Shown piece by piece: positions 16,509 through 25,992 of a stretch of 64,000 nucleotides of DNA. The notes below the pieces were generated by a model. The model was given only the letters and a program-made list of their open reading frames with translations. It was not told where the DNA came from and ran no database searches. The position numbers and the translations under genes are program-made. The stretch lies in the NCBI RefSeq assembly GCF_011751765.2, contig NZ_CP061169.1, positions 124,001-188,000 of the forward strand, in the 5' to 3' direction. The DNA is from Paramicrobacterium chengjingii (GTDB lineage: Bacteria > Actinomycetota > Actinomycetes > Actinomycetales > Microbacteriaceae). Positions within the stretch are counted from its first letter, which is position 1, and every line of letters begins with the position of its first letter.

Positions 16509-17011
16509 GGAGAATGTCGTCCTTTCATCGGCGGAGCCGGACCCGCGCTGATTTCTGTGCGTACCTGTTGGCAGGCAGCATCGTGCATCCGCCGTCGACG
16601 GGGTGATTCGCGATCCGGCACCGCGAACAAGCGCGACCTGACACCCATGGTGAGATCACGCTGCGCGGCTCAGCAGACAAGCTCACGCCACCTGGAGAGT
16701 GGGAGCATCACGTCGCGAGCACACGCGCCGTGAGCCACCATAGCAAAGCTGGAAATCGGTTGCGAATTGGCAGAGATTTCCGTGGATTCTCAGGTTTTCG
16801 CTAGGGTGATGTGGTGCGCAAGGTGCTCGAAGCCGCCACGCAGTCTCTGATGACGACGCAATTTAGTCATCCTCGCGCGCTCACCCCATCAAGAAACTCG
16901 CGTCGATATTGCGTGGATGACACCCGTTTGAGGGCCCGAAATCGGGGAATCCTCTGGCATAGTGGAAGCATCCTCACATTGACGTGAGGAGAGAAAAACC
17001 CGAGGAGCAGT
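16509..17011. other. 503-base intergenic region between divergent symporter genes
   Basis: I find no protein gene or tRNA here. It must hold the promoters of the SSS symporter (leftward) and of putP (rightward). Near putP, a CATAGT at 16958-16963 could be a -10 element, and the would-be leader begins with a hairpin, CCTCAC (16972-16977) pairing with GTGAGG (16984-16989), followed by GAGGAG before the ATG. A short CCCGA/TCGGG stem lies further upstream near 16935-16946. The middle (about 16560-16800) shows nothing I can name. Confidence 0.5.
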
Positions 17012-18574
17012 ATGTCGGATCAGGTGTTCCAGACAATCGCCATCGTTCTCTATTTCGCGGGAATGCTCACCATTGGTTGGTTCGCGTATAGAAAAACCAA
17101 GAACAACCTCGACGAGTACATGCTCGCGGGGCGTGGTTTGAACCCGGGAGTAGCCGCCCTGAGCGCCGGTGCGTCCGACATGTCGGGCTGGTTGCTCATG
17201 GGTCTTCCCGGTGCCATCTACATCTCAGGTCTTGTCGAGGCCTGGATTGCGATCGGTCTCACGATCGGAGCGTGGCTCAACTGGAAGTTCGTCGCACCGC
17301 GGTTGCGTGCGTACACAGAGGTCGCGGGAAACTCCATTACGATTCCGAGCTTCCTCGAGCATCGGCTACGGGACAAGTCGCGCGCACTGCGCATCGTGTG
17401 CGGTGTCATCATTCTGGTGTTCTTCACGTTCTACGTTTCAAGTGGAATGGTGGCAGCAGGCAAGTTCTTCGAGTCCAGCTTCGGCGTCAACTACGTCTGG
17501 GGAATGCTTCTCGTCGCCGTGATCACCATGATCTACACGCTTTTCGGTGGATTCCTTGGTGCAACCCTCACCGACGTCGCTCAGGGCCTGCTGATGCTGG
17601 CAGCGCTGATCGCTGTTCCGATCGTCGCCGTGATCAACGCGGGCGGCCCCTCGACCGTTGTCAATACGATCGTCGACATCGACCCGAACCTGCTCAACCT
17701 TGTGTCGGGCGGAACCGCCCTGGGCATTATTTCCGCTGCAGCATGGGGTCTCGGGTACTTCGGTCAGCCGCACATCATCGTTCGGTTTATGGCACTGAAG
17801 AGCCCGCAGGATGCTAAGGCAGGGCGACGCATCGGCATCGGCTGGATGATTCTCACCGTGGTCGGATCGATTGCCACGGCGCTGATCGGCATCTCGTACT
17901 ACCACAACACTGGCGGAGCTCCGACGGACGCGAAATCTGGCGAGACGGTGTTCCTCGATCTCGCGCAGGTGCTGTTCCATCCGTTCATCGCCGGTCTGGT
18001 GCTCGCTGCAGTTCTCGCGGCGATCATGTCGACGATCTCCTCTCAGCTTGTCGTCACGTCGTCCGCGCTCGTCGAGGACCTTTACAAAATGGTTGCCGAG
18101 AAGACGGGAGGGGTCGCTCGGATCAAGGAGAAGACCTACGTGACATTCGGACGCCTTGGCGTTCTGGTCGTCGCGATCATCGCCGTTCTTCTCGCGCTCA
18201 ACCCCTCGAAGAGCATCCTCGACCTCGTCGGGTTCGCCTGGGCAGGGTTCGGTTCGGCGTTCGGCCCGGTTATCCTGCTGGCGTTGTTCTGGAAGAAGCT
18301 CAGCAACTGGGGTGCTCTCTCCGGTCTCATCTCGGGTGCCCTCGTGGCATACCTCTGGGGACAGTTCGGTGCAACCTGGTTCGGTGCCGAGTCGTGGGTC
18401 GCACAGACCTACGAGATCATCCCCGGCTTCATCGTGAACCTCCTCGTCGCGATCGTCGTCAGCCTGATGACCTTCAAGCCGAACGACGATGTCACACAGG
18501 AGTTCAGCCGCACGGCAGAGATCTCGATGCCGAACTACAAGGCACCGGCTGAGTCTGCGTCGACCGAGGCCTGA
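17012..18574 (+). CDS. putP: Sodium/proline symporter PutP
   Basis: A 520-residue transporter that imports proline together with Na+. The sequence is a strong PutP match from the N-terminus onward: YRKTKNNLDEYMLAGRGLNPGVAALSAGASDMSGWLLMGLPGAIYISGL and later GYFGQPHIIVRFMALKSPQD and IMSTISSQLVVTSSALVEDLYK. About 12-13 membrane helices are expected. The ATG at 17012 has GAGGAG 4 bases upstream. The gene is monocistronic, with a strong hairpin terminator 26 bases after the stop. A stem-loop at the start of the leader may affect expression. No proline dehydrogenase gene is nearby, so osmoprotection is as likely a role as catabolism. Confidence 0.95.
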   Translation: MSDQVFQTIAIVLYFAGMLTIGWFAYRKTKNNLDEYMLAGRGLNPGVAALSAGASDMSGWLLMGLPGAIYISGLVEAWIAIGLTIGAWLNWKFVAPRLRAYTEVAGNSITIPSFLEHRLRDKSRALRIVCGVIILVFFTFYVSSGMVAAGKFFESSFGVNYVWGMLLVAVITMIYTLFGGFLGATLTDVAQGLLMLAALIAVPIVAVINAGGPSTVVNTIVDIDPNLLNLVSGGTALGIISAAAWGLGYFGQPHIIVRFMALKSPQDAKAGRRIGIGWMILTVVGSIATALIGISYYHNTGGAPTDAKSGETVFLDLAQVLFHPFIAGLVLAAVLAAIMSTISSQLVVTSSALVEDLYKMVAEKTGGVARIKEKTYVTFGRLGVLVVAIIAVLLALNPSKSILDLVGFAWAGFGSAFGPVILLALFWKKLSNWGALSGLISGALVAYLWGQFGATWFGAESWVAQTYEIIPGFIVNLLVAIVVSLMTFKPNDDVTQEFSRTAEISMPNYKAPAESASTEA

Positions 18575-18600
18575 GCAGCGTCGACTCAGCAAACAGGATG

Positions 18601-18631
18601 CTGTGGGGCAGGATGTTCTCCTGCCCCACAG
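18601..18631 (+). terminator. Strong hairpin terminator after putP
   Basis: A perfect 13-base stem (CTGTGGGGCAGGA at 18601-18613 and its complement at 18619-18631) with a five-base loop, followed by TTCTGTTC. The T-run is weak, but the stem is long and GC-rich, and it lies directly after the putP stop codon. Confidence 0.85.
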
Positions 18632-18719
18632 TTCTGTTCAGAGGCGTAGAAGACTCGACACAGGTACATTGTCGTCGGGGTTTCCCCGGCAAAGCGCGGT
18701 TCATCGCTATGCTCGCGAC

Positions 18720-19754
18720 GTGACTTCTTCCCAGAAGCGTTCGCGCTTACATTTCCTCCGGCGCCAGCTTCTGCTCGGATGCGGCGTCGTTCTCGCACTC
18801 ATCGCGCTTGTATCGAGCGCGAGCCCGTGGCCATCGACAATGCTGATTCGGTGGACGTTCGAAGACGATGGCGCGGCCACGGTGGCCGAAATGGAGCGCA
18901 ACCAACCGAAGCTCGACATCGAATCAAAGCGGAACATCGCCTACGCACCCGACAGCGAAGACACGCGACTCGATGTCTTTCGCCCAGCATCGGCGACTGA
19001 TCCGCTCCCCGTCGTCGTTTGGATCCACGGCGGCGCGTGGGTGTCGGGAAGCAAAGACAACGTTGCACCGTATCTTGAGATGGTTGCAAACGAAGGCTAT
19101 GCAGCGATCGGCGTCGACTACACGCTGGGACCCGAAGCGACGTATCCCACCGCGTTTGAACAGCTCAACACAGCTCTTGAATACATCGACGATCACGCCG
19201 ATGAGCTGGGTGTCGACCCCGACCGGATCATTCTTGCGGGGGACTCCGCGGGTTCGCAGCTGGCCAGCCAGCTCGCCGTTCTCGTTACCAATCCGCACTA
19301 TGCGCATTTCACCGGCATCGAGCCAGCGCTGTCTCCCGACCAGCTTGACGCCGTGATTCTGTACTGTGGCATCTACGACCTCGACGCCATGGCTGAGCTT
19401 ACCGGCATCGAATCCTGGGGTCTGAAAACAGCGTTGTGGGCCTACACAGGCACGAAAGAGTGGTCGCAGCTGGCCTCAGGCTCTCTGATGTCCACACAGA
19501 ATTGGGTGACCGAGGACTTCCCAGAGACGTTCATTTCCGGAGGAAATGGTGACGCTCTCACCTGGATTCAATCATTGCCGATGTCGCAGACGCTGCGCGA
19601 CGAAGGGGTTTCGGTCACGGAGTTGTTCTATCAGGCCGACCACCAGCCAGCGCTTCCACACGAGTACCAGTTTCATCTCGACCTCGCTGATGCCAGAAAT
19701 GCGTTCGACAAGACGCTTGGTTTTCTGCAGCGGGTAACGGCAGAGTCGACGTAG
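18720..19754 (+). CDS. Membrane-anchored or exported alpha/beta hydrolase (HSL/BD-FAE-type esterase)
   Basis: A 344-residue esterase. After the basic start (KRSRLHFLRRQ), one hydrophobic segment (about 15-33) serves as a signal anchor. The hydrolase domain shows HGGAW (103-107, oxyanion hole), GDSAGS with S176 as nucleophile and a C-terminal ADHQPALPHE region that would supply the His. This is the hormone-sensitive-lipase-like fold, acting on short esters. I chose the GTG at 18720; the longer upstream frame runs through the putP terminator and is not credible. Its stop overlaps the next start (TAGTG), which makes it the first gene of a three-gene unit. Confidence 0.85.
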   Translation: MTSSQKRSRLHFLRRQLLLGCGVVLALIALVSSASPWPSTMLIRWTFEDDGAATVAEMERNQPKLDIESKRNIAYAPDSEDTRLDVFRPASATDPLPVVVWIHGGAWVSGSKDNVAPYLEMVANEGYAAIGVDYTLGPEATYPTAFEQLNTALEYIDDHADELGVDPDRIILAGDSAGSQLASQLAVLVTNPHYAHFTGIEPALSPDQLDAVILYCGIYDLDAMAELTGIESWGLKTALWAYTGTKEWSQLASGSLMSTQNWVTEDFPETFISGGNGDALTWIQSLPMSQTLRDEGVSVTELFYQADHQPALPHEYQFHLDLADARNAFDKTLGFLQRVTAEST

Positions 19755-20788
19755 TGCGCAATTTCGACACTGAGTGGCTGCGGTATCAACCGACTCGAAC
19801 GGAGCTGCGCGCGTTCCGTCGGAACGCGCGCGACGGCGGCGTTCCCTCCGCCGATGGCGCCGCCCCCAGCGTCCGCGGCGGCTGCACCACCGCGCTGATG
19901 GTTCCGTTCAGCCTTGCTGTCGTCGTCTTCTCACTCGTGGGATTCAGCGAGGACGGCATCACCGGTCTCACCATTGGCCTTGCCGTTTTCGCGCTCTTCA
20001 TGGTGCTTGGCACTGTGCTCATCGTCGGACGGGTACGGATTCCTCGATTCGGCCCACGCCTCTGGCGTGATCGGCTGAGGCTTGCTCGTCTCGCCGATGC
20101 AAACGACTGCACCTATACCCCCTTTGCCGAGTCCGCGCATGGAGCGGTCGGACTTCTACTCGAGTTGAGCGACCAGATTTACGACGTCGTGACGACGCGT
20201 GAGAGCCCGCGCATTTCACTCGGAAATCTCGCGTACAAGCAAGAGACCAGCCGTGGCGGTGTGATCGATCATCGCTGGGGCTTCGTCTCGGTGCAGCTCG
20301 AGCGCACGTTTCCGCACATGATTCTCGATTCACGCACGAACAACGGCCTCAATGGTGAGGTATTCCCCAACCCGTACCGGGGCGGCGCACTACAGCTCGA
20401 AGGCGATTTTCCTCGCCACTTCACGCTCTTCTGCCCAGCTGGCTACGGCGCAGACATTCGGTACGTGCTGACGCCGGACTTGATGACCGATCTCATTGAC
20501 GATGGGGCGGGATTCGACGTGGAGGTCATCGACGACCGCATCATTTTCTACAAGCCGCTCGGGCTCGCCCTCGGGCGGGAGCGGGAGTGGCAGCTGGTCA
20601 ACCGTCTTCTGCAGCGCGTCGCAGCAGACATGGCCCGGCGTGCGGGGCGATACTCAGACGCCCGCACGGTCGATGGCAGAGTCGCGCCCGGCGGCGTGCG
20701 CATGCAGAAGGTGAATGTGCTGCCCTGGATGATCGGAACGGCTCTCGTGCTGATCGTCGGCGCCGTGCTCACCCAGGTGTTCCATTGA
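19754..20788 (+). CDS. Two-domain membrane protein of unknown function (DUF3137-like layout)
   Basis: A 344-residue protein. Two hydrophobic helices lie at about 47-68 and 70-92. A soluble region of about 230 residues follows, and a final helix (about 322-341) ends the protein. The soluble part (FPHMILDSRTNNGLNGEVFPNPYRGGALQLEGDFPRHFTLFCPAGYGADIRYVLTPDLMTDLIDDGAGFDVEVIDDRIIFY) resembles the cytoplasmic domain seen in DUF3137-type proteins. The start is GTG, one base overlapping the esterase stop, and the stop overlaps the TTG of the methyltransferase. No function can be assigned. Confidence 0.78.
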   Translation: MRNFDTEWLRYQPTRTELRAFRRNARDGGVPSADGAAPSVRGGCTTALMVPFSLAVVVFSLVGFSEDGITGLTIGLAVFALFMVLGTVLIVGRVRIPRFGPRLWRDRLRLARLADANDCTYTPFAESAHGAVGLLLELSDQIYDVVTTRESPRISLGNLAYKQETSRGGVIDHRWGFVSVQLERTFPHMILDSRTNNGLNGEVFPNPYRGGALQLEGDFPRHFTLFCPAGYGADIRYVLTPDLMTDLIDDGAGFDVEVIDDRIIFYKPLGLALGREREWQLVNRLLQRVAADMARRAGRYSDARTVDGRVAPGGVRMQKVNVLPWMIGTALVLIVGAVLTQVFH

Positions 20789-21561
20789 ACGAACCGGATG
20801 CGCTCGCCCTCACGCCCCGCCTTCGTGAGGCAGGATGTGTCTTCGCCGAGGAGGAGGCTGCACTGTTTCTCGACGCAGCGCACGATCCTCGCGAGCTGGA
20901 GCTGATGGTGCGGCGCCGCATTGCGGGTGAAGCGCCCGAGCACATTGTCGGGTGGGCCGAGTTCTGCGGATTGCGCATCGCAGTGGCGCCTGGCGTCTTC
21001 ATTCCGCGCCAGCGCACTGCAGCGCTGGTCGATCAGACTGTGCGGCTGTGCCGGGCAGACAGTGTCGTAGTTGACATGTGCTGCGGTTCGGGCGCGCTCG
21101 CACGCGTCATCGCCGACCGCGTGCCGGGCGCTCGGCTTCACGCTGCTGACATCGACGTGTCGGCGGTTGCCTGCGCTCGCGAGAACCTCGCCGGTATTGG
21201 CGACGTGTATGAGGGAGACCTCGTCGATGCGCTCCCGCCCGGCTTGTGTGGACACGTCGACGTGATGGTCGCCAACGTGCCGTACGTTCCGCGCGACGAG
21301 CTGCGCCTCATGCCAGCGGAGGCGCGCGAGCACGAAGCGGCCGTCACACACGACGGCGGCGCTGACGGGCTCGACGTGTTTCGTCGCCTCGCCGATGCGG
21401 CCCCCGAGTGGCTGGCGCCGGGCGGCAGCATCCTCAGTGAAATTGGTGCCGGTCAAGTGGATGCCGCGTGTGCGGCCCTCGGCTCGGCAGGCTTGCTCGG
21501 GGTCACACTTTATGACGATGAGCGCGAGACGACCGTGGTGATCGGTACATGGCCCCGGTAA
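20785..21561 (+). CDS. PrmC/HemK-related protein (glutamine-N5) methyltransferase
   Basis: A 258-residue SAM-dependent methyltransferase related to release-factor methyltransferase PrmC but of the divergent actinobacterial subfamily. SAM motif I is VVDMCCGSGAL (about 95-105). The catalytic N-P-P-Y motif reads N164-V-P-Y167, where the first Pro is replaced; the related subfamily of unknown substrate usually has NAPY or a similar form. The start is TTG at 20785, the only start in frame, overlapping the upstream stop by four bases (TTGA) with CAGGTG before it. A genuine PrmC is probably encoded elsewhere next to prfA, so the substrate here is open. Confidence 0.82.
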   Translation: MNEPDALALTPRLREAGCVFAEEEAALFLDAAHDPRELELMVRRRIAGEAPEHIVGWAEFCGLRIAVAPGVFIPRQRTAALVDQTVRLCRADSVVVDMCCGSGALARVIADRVPGARLHAADIDVSAVACARENLAGIGDVYEGDLVDALPPGLCGHVDVMVANVPYVPRDELRLMPAEAREHEAAVTHDGGADGLDVFRRLADAAPEWLAPGGSILSEIGAGQVDAACAALGSAGLLGVTLYDDERETTVVIGTWPR

Positions 21562-21597
21562 CGCCTCGAACGTTCTACGACTGCCGACCCGCTCAGG

Positions 21598-22635
21598 TCA
21601 CCAGCGGTTGTGCACGTCTTCGGCCCAGCCTTCGATGCCGGTGAACTCTGTCGCCTCGCCGTCGGCGTCGCGAAACCACCCCGAGTACGTGCCGAAGCAC
21701 TGGTCGGCACGGGCTGTCACAACGCCGAGGTTGGTACGCGAGGTCTTGTTGTAGAAGGGCTCGAACGTGAGGTCGATGTCATCGCCCGTGATGCGCCAGG
21801 GCTCACCGTAGTTCTGTGCGTCATATTGCCAACGCAGTTCTTGACTGATTTTGTGCAGTCGGCCGTCGAGCAGGAATGCGTTCTCTGTCGAGCCCGTGCC
21901 GATCGTCCATTGGCCGCCGATCTGAATGCCGATCGTGTGACCGTTGCTCTCGCCGGAGCCGGCGCCCCAGTTCCAGCGCACGTCGTAGGGCCAGCGCCCG
22001 CGCCCATGGTCGAGCACTGCCCACGAACGGCCGGCGGGAACGTCGTAGCGCACGTCATCGATGACGAGGGTTCCGGATGCTGGTCGAGCCACGTCTTTCA
22101 CCGTGTACTGAAAGCGCGTATCGCTCCACGGTACGACCACGCCCAGGCACTCGTGCCCCGGAGGAGTCTCGGCAATGACGTCGAACCGCACGCGAGGTGC
22201 ACGTGCTCTCAGCCGTGTGGCTGCGGCATCCGTGTCGGTGATCTCGATGGTGAGGGGCCCCGCCTCCGCGCTCGCCGGACCGTTGCCCAGGCTCGCGGGC
22301 AGAACGACGCCGCGGCCCAGAGGAACGGTGGCGCCGTGCCCGATCGATTCGTGCGTCTCACGGTCGAACACCCACACCTCGTGCACGCCGGCGTAGTCGA
22401 TCGAAGACACAGTGGCCGCCATGATGTGCGTCGGTGTCATGACGCACCAGTACTCCCAGCGCTTGTTGCGACCCCAGGTGCGATGCCCGTCGATGCCGCT
22501 CGTGTCGAGCAGCGGACGGCGCATCCACCCGACAGCGTTGCGATTGAGCCGCCCGCGCGCGTCGGTGAGCGACGTGGGCTGGGTGATCTCGCATTCGTGG
22601 ATGTCGCGATTGGGCGTTTCGGGTTCGGGGGTCAT
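21598..22635 (-). CDS. DUF2804 family protein
   Basis: A 345-residue, Trp-rich, probably cytoplasmic protein. The segment DHGRGRWPYDVRWNWGAGSG and the repeated beta-strand pattern (EYWCVMTPTHIMAATVSSIDYAG, FEPFYNKTSRTNLG) match DUF2804, which is thought to have a lipocalin-like barrel. No catalytic residues can be named. The ATG at 22635 has CGGAGAA in front of it. It lies 60 bases downstream of the GH2 gene, in the same direction, as the third gene of an MFS-GH2-DUF2804 unit, so a role in handling or sensing a glycoside is a reasonable guess. Confidence 0.78.
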   Translation of the reverse strand: MTPEPETPNRDIHECEITQPTSLTDARGRLNRNAVGWMRRPLLDTSGIDGHRTWGRNKRWEYWCVMTPTHIMAATVSSIDYAGVHEVWVFDRETHESIGHGATVPLGRGVVLPASLGNGPASAEAGPLTIEITDTDAAATRLRARAPRVRFDVIAETPPGHECLGVVVPWSDTRFQYTVKDVARPASGTLVIDDVRYDVPAGRSWAVLDHGRGRWPYDVRWNWGAGSGESNGHTIGIQIGGQWTIGTGSTENAFLLDGRLHKISQELRWQYDAQNYGEPWRITGDDIDLTFEPFYNKTSRTNLGVVTARADQCFGTYSGWFRDADGEATEFTGIEGWAEDVHNRW

Positions 22636-22695
22636 GGTTCTCCGAGAAGTCGGGCTGGGTGCTCGGGCGGACGACTGGACAGTGGCCAAAAATGG

Positions 22696-24642
22696 TCAGG
22701 TTTCGTGCGGATTCTTCGCCCCTTTTGGCGGTTGCCCCGGCCGGTGGGAAGAGGCGGCGCGGCCCGGCGAGGGCTGCACGGTATGGCCGGACGGCGGGGG
22801 CAGCGCGTTTCCCGCGGTCAGCTGCGCGTTGACGCGGCGCACGGAGGCTGCCGGGATCTTCACGACGCGGCGGTCATACGTCACCACACCGTTCACCTCG
22901 TCTTCGACGTCGCTCAGCTGGGTGTACACGGATGCCGCCAGGCCACGTTTCACGGCCGGCACGACTTGATCCGTGTGCAGCCTGACGAACGCCGCTTCGA
23001 GCCCAGCATCCGTCGCATACTTGCGATAGCCGAACTCGCGATCATTGAAGCAGTGCCCCTCGACGCGATGACTGTAGCCCCCGTACTCCGTGAGCGCGAG
23101 GGCACGGCCAGACCCGAGCCAGGCGTCCTTCACGCGGAACGCGCGGAAGTACACGTGAAGGCTCTTGAGGTCTCCGCCGCCCTGATCGTGCCAGCCGCTC
23201 GCATGGTCGATCGGCCGCGTGTCGTCGAGGGCGCGCAGCTCCTTCTCGATCTGCAGAGCATCGAATTGCCCCCATGCCTCGTTGAACGGCACCCACAGCG
23301 CGAGGCTCACAATGCTGCGCAGGTGCTCGACAGTGGCGCGCAGTTCGTCGCGGTAGCTGGCGCGTCCCGCAGCATCCGCTCGCCCAAATGCCTTGTAACG
23401 ATGGTCGCTGACGGGCCCCGTGCCCACCGACGGCACCGTGATGATGAGCGGGTTGTAGCTTGTGCCGCCGTTCACCATGTCTTGCCACACGAGCATTCCG
23501 AGGCGGTCGCAGTGGTAGTACCAGCGCAGTGGCTCGATCTTGATGTGTTTGCGCAGCATGGTGAAGCCGAGGTCCTTTGCCAGCTGCACATCGTATTCGA
23601 GTGCTGCATCGCTCGGCGCGGTCAGCCAGCCGTCAGACCAGTAGCCTTGGTCGAGCAGCCCGGCGTGAAAATACGGGTTGCCGTTCAGCAGCAACCGCGG
23701 GGTGCCATGTGCGTCTGGTCCCACGCCGAACGAGCGCATGCCCACGTAGCTTGTGACGCGATCATCACCGAGAGTCACTTCGACGTCGTACAGAAACGGA
23801 CGTTCGGGCGACCACGGCCGCATGTCGTGCTCGGGAGCGAGCGCGATGCGCGTCGTGGAATTGGCGGATACGGATGCTGTCGCGATAACGTCGTCGCCAG
23901 CGCGCACCGTGACTGTGGCGGCATCGCCTGCATTCGCGTTGTCGCAGCGCACCCGAACGTCGACGGCACGCTCATCGAGGCGCGGCGTCAGCTCGAGGCC
24001 GTCGACGGCCACGGTCGGCAGCGACTCGAGCCACACCGTCTGCCAGATGCCCGACTGCGGGGAGTACCAGATGCCGCCGCGCTTGCGCGCCTGCTTGCCG
24101 CGCGAGAGCCACGAGGTGTCTGTGACGTCGCGCACCGCAACGACGATCTCGTGCTCGGCGGCGCCAGCATCTGCCTGTCGCGCCGCCAGCGCCTCGGTGA
24201 TGTCGAGTGCGAATGGAAGAAAGCCACCTGTGTGCCCTCCGACTCGCACGCCGTTGACGGCGACCTCGCACGCTTGGTCGACAGCGCCGAAGTGCAGCAG
24301 CACGCGCTCGCCGACAAAGCCGCTGGGCAGCGTGACCGTGCGGCGATACCAGAGCAGCTCGTCTGGCTGCAGCATCCGCTCCACCTCCGACAGCGGAGTC
24401 TCGGGCGAGAACGGCACGATGATCTCGCCGGCCCACTGCGACGGCGGTGTGCTCGGGTCGGCAACGGCAACCGGGTCGGATGCTGCGGCAGCATCCTGTG
24501 TTGCTGAGTGCCCAGGGGTGAACACATACTGCCACCGGCCGTTGAGATTCACGTAGCTGTCGCGCACCAGCTGTGGCCGCGGGTACTCGGCCAGCGGGTT
24601 GTCGGGGTCGAGCGTCTCGCCCCAAGGGGTGAGGAGGGTCAT
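22696..24642 (-). CDS. Glycoside hydrolase family 2 enzyme
   Basis: A 648-residue enzyme of the GH2 beta-galactosidase/glucuronidase/mannosidase family. It has an N-terminal jelly-roll sugar-binding domain (about 40-200, with ILLWYRRTVTLPSGFVGERVLLHFGAVDQACEVAVNG-type sequence), an immunoglobulin-like domain (about 205-300) and a TIM barrel. The acid/base is E455 in PFNEAWG and the likely nucleophile is E519 in LTEYGG. A Pro-rich tail of about 35 residues ends it. There is no signal peptide, so it acts on sugars imported by the coupled MFS transporter: its ATG overlaps the MFS stop (ATGA at 24639-24642). The exact glycosidic bond is not predictable. Confidence 0.9.
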   Translation of the reverse strand: MTLLTPWGETLDPDNPLAEYPRPQLVRDSYVNLNGRWQYVFTPGHSATQDAAAASDPVAVADPSTPPSQWAGEIIVPFSPETPLSEVERMLQPDELLWYRRTVTLPSGFVGERVLLHFGAVDQACEVAVNGVRVGGHTGGFLPFALDITEALAARQADAGAAEHEIVVAVRDVTDTSWLSRGKQARKRGGIWYSPQSGIWQTVWLESLPTVAVDGLELTPRLDERAVDVRVRCDNANAGDAATVTVRAGDDVIATASVSANSTTRIALAPEHDMRPWSPERPFLYDVEVTLGDDRVTSYVGMRSFGVGPDAHGTPRLLLNGNPYFHAGLLDQGYWSDGWLTAPSDAALEYDVQLAKDLGFTMLRKHIKIEPLRWYYHCDRLGMLVWQDMVNGGTSYNPLIITVPSVGTGPVSDHRYKAFGRADAAGRASYRDELRATVEHLRSIVSLALWVPFNEAWGQFDALQIEKELRALDDTRPIDHASGWHDQGGGDLKSLHVYFRAFRVKDAWLGSGRALALTEYGGYSHRVEGHCFNDREFGYRKYATDAGLEAAFVRLHTDQVVPAVKRGLAASVYTQLSDVEDEVNGVVTYDRRVVKIPAASVRRVNAQLTAGNALPPPSGHTVQPSPGRAASSHRPGQPPKGAKNPHET

Positions 24643-25982
24643 GCATCCACCTTGTCAGGGTTGCGTTCGCGGCGCGTCAGCAGCGCCACCGGAATCACGA
24701 CGAACACCGCCACCGCGGCCGCCGCGACGAAGATCCAGGGAGTCGGCACCTGCTTGACGACGCCGAGGTCAACGTATGTCTCGTTGGCGCCGGTGATGAC
24801 GGCGGCACCGATGAACGGCCCGGCGACCATCGGAATGAGCACCGCCGCAATCATGCGGAGCCCTTGCACCATGCCGACGCGGTCGGACGGCGTGTGATCG
24901 CGCACAGTTGCCGAGATAGCGGCGACCGTCACCATGAAGCCGCCCATCATCAACGTGCCGAAGACGATGATCAGCATCATGTCGCGCACGACGAACATGC
25001 CGACGAGCCCCACGACCATGAGCGCCGTTGCCGGAACGATCGCTCGGCGTTTGCCGACGCGGTCGATGACGCGGCCGCCAAGCACGCTGATCACCGCGGC
25101 GAGCGTCAGCACGCTGCCGAGAATGAGCGCGTAGCCGTCGATGCGCAGGTACCGCTGCAGGTAGATGATGAGGTACGGAATGAACACTTGCGTCGACGTG
25201 CCGATGATCGCCCACGCCACGAGCGTGAGGTAGAGCCGCGGGTTCGCGTGGATGGTGCTCTGTCGCAGGCCGTGCAGTGTGGCGGCGAAGTACCCGTCAG
25301 TTGTGGTCTGGATGCTGTCGGAATCACGCACGAGAAACCATGCGGCGACGCCGATCACGGCGGTGAGCAGGCCGATGATGCCGAAGAAGAGCGTCCACTC
25401 GCCGGCCTGCGTGAGCGGGTCGAGCGCGCCAAAGATCAGCAGCATCGCCATGAGCGGCATGATCGCGAGCACTCCGTCGACGCGGCCGCGGTTGGCCGGA
25501 ACGGTGGCCTCCGTCACCCAGGCGTTGAACGCTGCATCGTTGGCGCCGGAGCCGAAGAACGACATGATGCAGTCGAGCACCACGATCGCGATGATGGCGA
25601 GCACTACCGCGTTCGCGGCAGGCTGGGCGCCGGGCGCGGCATTCGGCTGGACGAATCCGAAGGCGGCGGTGGAGAGCCCCCACAGCACGTAGCCGAAGGC
25701 GATGAACGGGCGCCTGCGGCGGGCACGATCGGATGCTGCTCCGATGAGCATTGTCGCCGCCGTCGCCGTGATGGCGCTCAACGCCACCAGCAGTGCGATG
25801 ACGTTGGGGTCGTCGGTAATCGTGTTGTAGACGAACACGTTGAGGTACATGTTCTCGACGGTCCAGGCGAGCTGGCCGACGAGCCCGACGATGACGAGCG
25901 CTGTCCAGGTGCGTCCGCCGAGCGCGGGCGGCTTTTGCCGCGACGGGGGAGTGCGCGGGGTGGCGCGAGAGGGCGTGGACAT
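24639..25982 (-). CDS. MFS transporter, probable glycoside importer
   Basis: A 447-residue transporter with 12 predicted helices. The loop LIGAASDRARRRRPFIAFGYVLWG after helix 2 is the MFS signature, of the form seen in the glycoside-pentoside-hexuronide-like and sucrose-type carriers. The ATG at 25982 follows AAGGAGTCG. It is the first gene of a unit with the GH2 enzyme (ATGA overlap) and DUF2804 protein, so it probably imports the oligosaccharide or glycoside that the GH2 enzyme cleaves. A perfect palindrome overlapping the predicted -10 region lies just upstream, which points to repression in the absence of substrate; the regulator is not next to it. Confidence 0.87.
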   Translation of the reverse strand: MSTPSRATPRTPPSRQKPPALGGRTWTALVIVGLVGQLAWTVENMYLNVFVYNTITDDPNVIALLVALSAITATAATMLIGAASDRARRRRPFIAFGYVLWGLSTAAFGFVQPNAAPGAQPAANAVVLAIIAIVVLDCIMSFFGSGANDAAFNAWVTEATVPANRGRVDGVLAIMPLMAMLLIFGALDPLTQAGEWTLFFGIIGLLTAVIGVAAWFLVRDSDSIQTTTDGYFAATLHGLRQSTIHANPRLYLTLVAWAIIGTSTQVFIPYLIIYLQRYLRIDGYALILGSVLTLAAVISVLGGRVIDRVGKRRAIVPATALMVVGLVGMFVVRDMMLIIVFGTLMMGGFMVTVAAISATVRDHTPSDRVGMVQGLRMIAAVLIPMVAGPFIGAAVITGANETYVDLGVVKQVPTPWIFVAAAAVAVFVVIPVALLTRRERNPDKVDA

Positions 25983-25992
25983 CGACTCCTTG

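Noticed and set aside
18489..18719. Upstream extension of the esterase frame
   Set aside because: It would run through the putP 3' end and its strong terminator; the GTG at 18720 gives a normal signal anchor.
21610..24507. A 965-codon open frame on the plus strand, antisense to the DUF2804 and GH2 genes
   Set aside because: It is low-complexity, Arg/Val/His-rich and shows no domain; such long antisense frames are common in high-GC genomes, and both genes on the other strand have clear family motifs.
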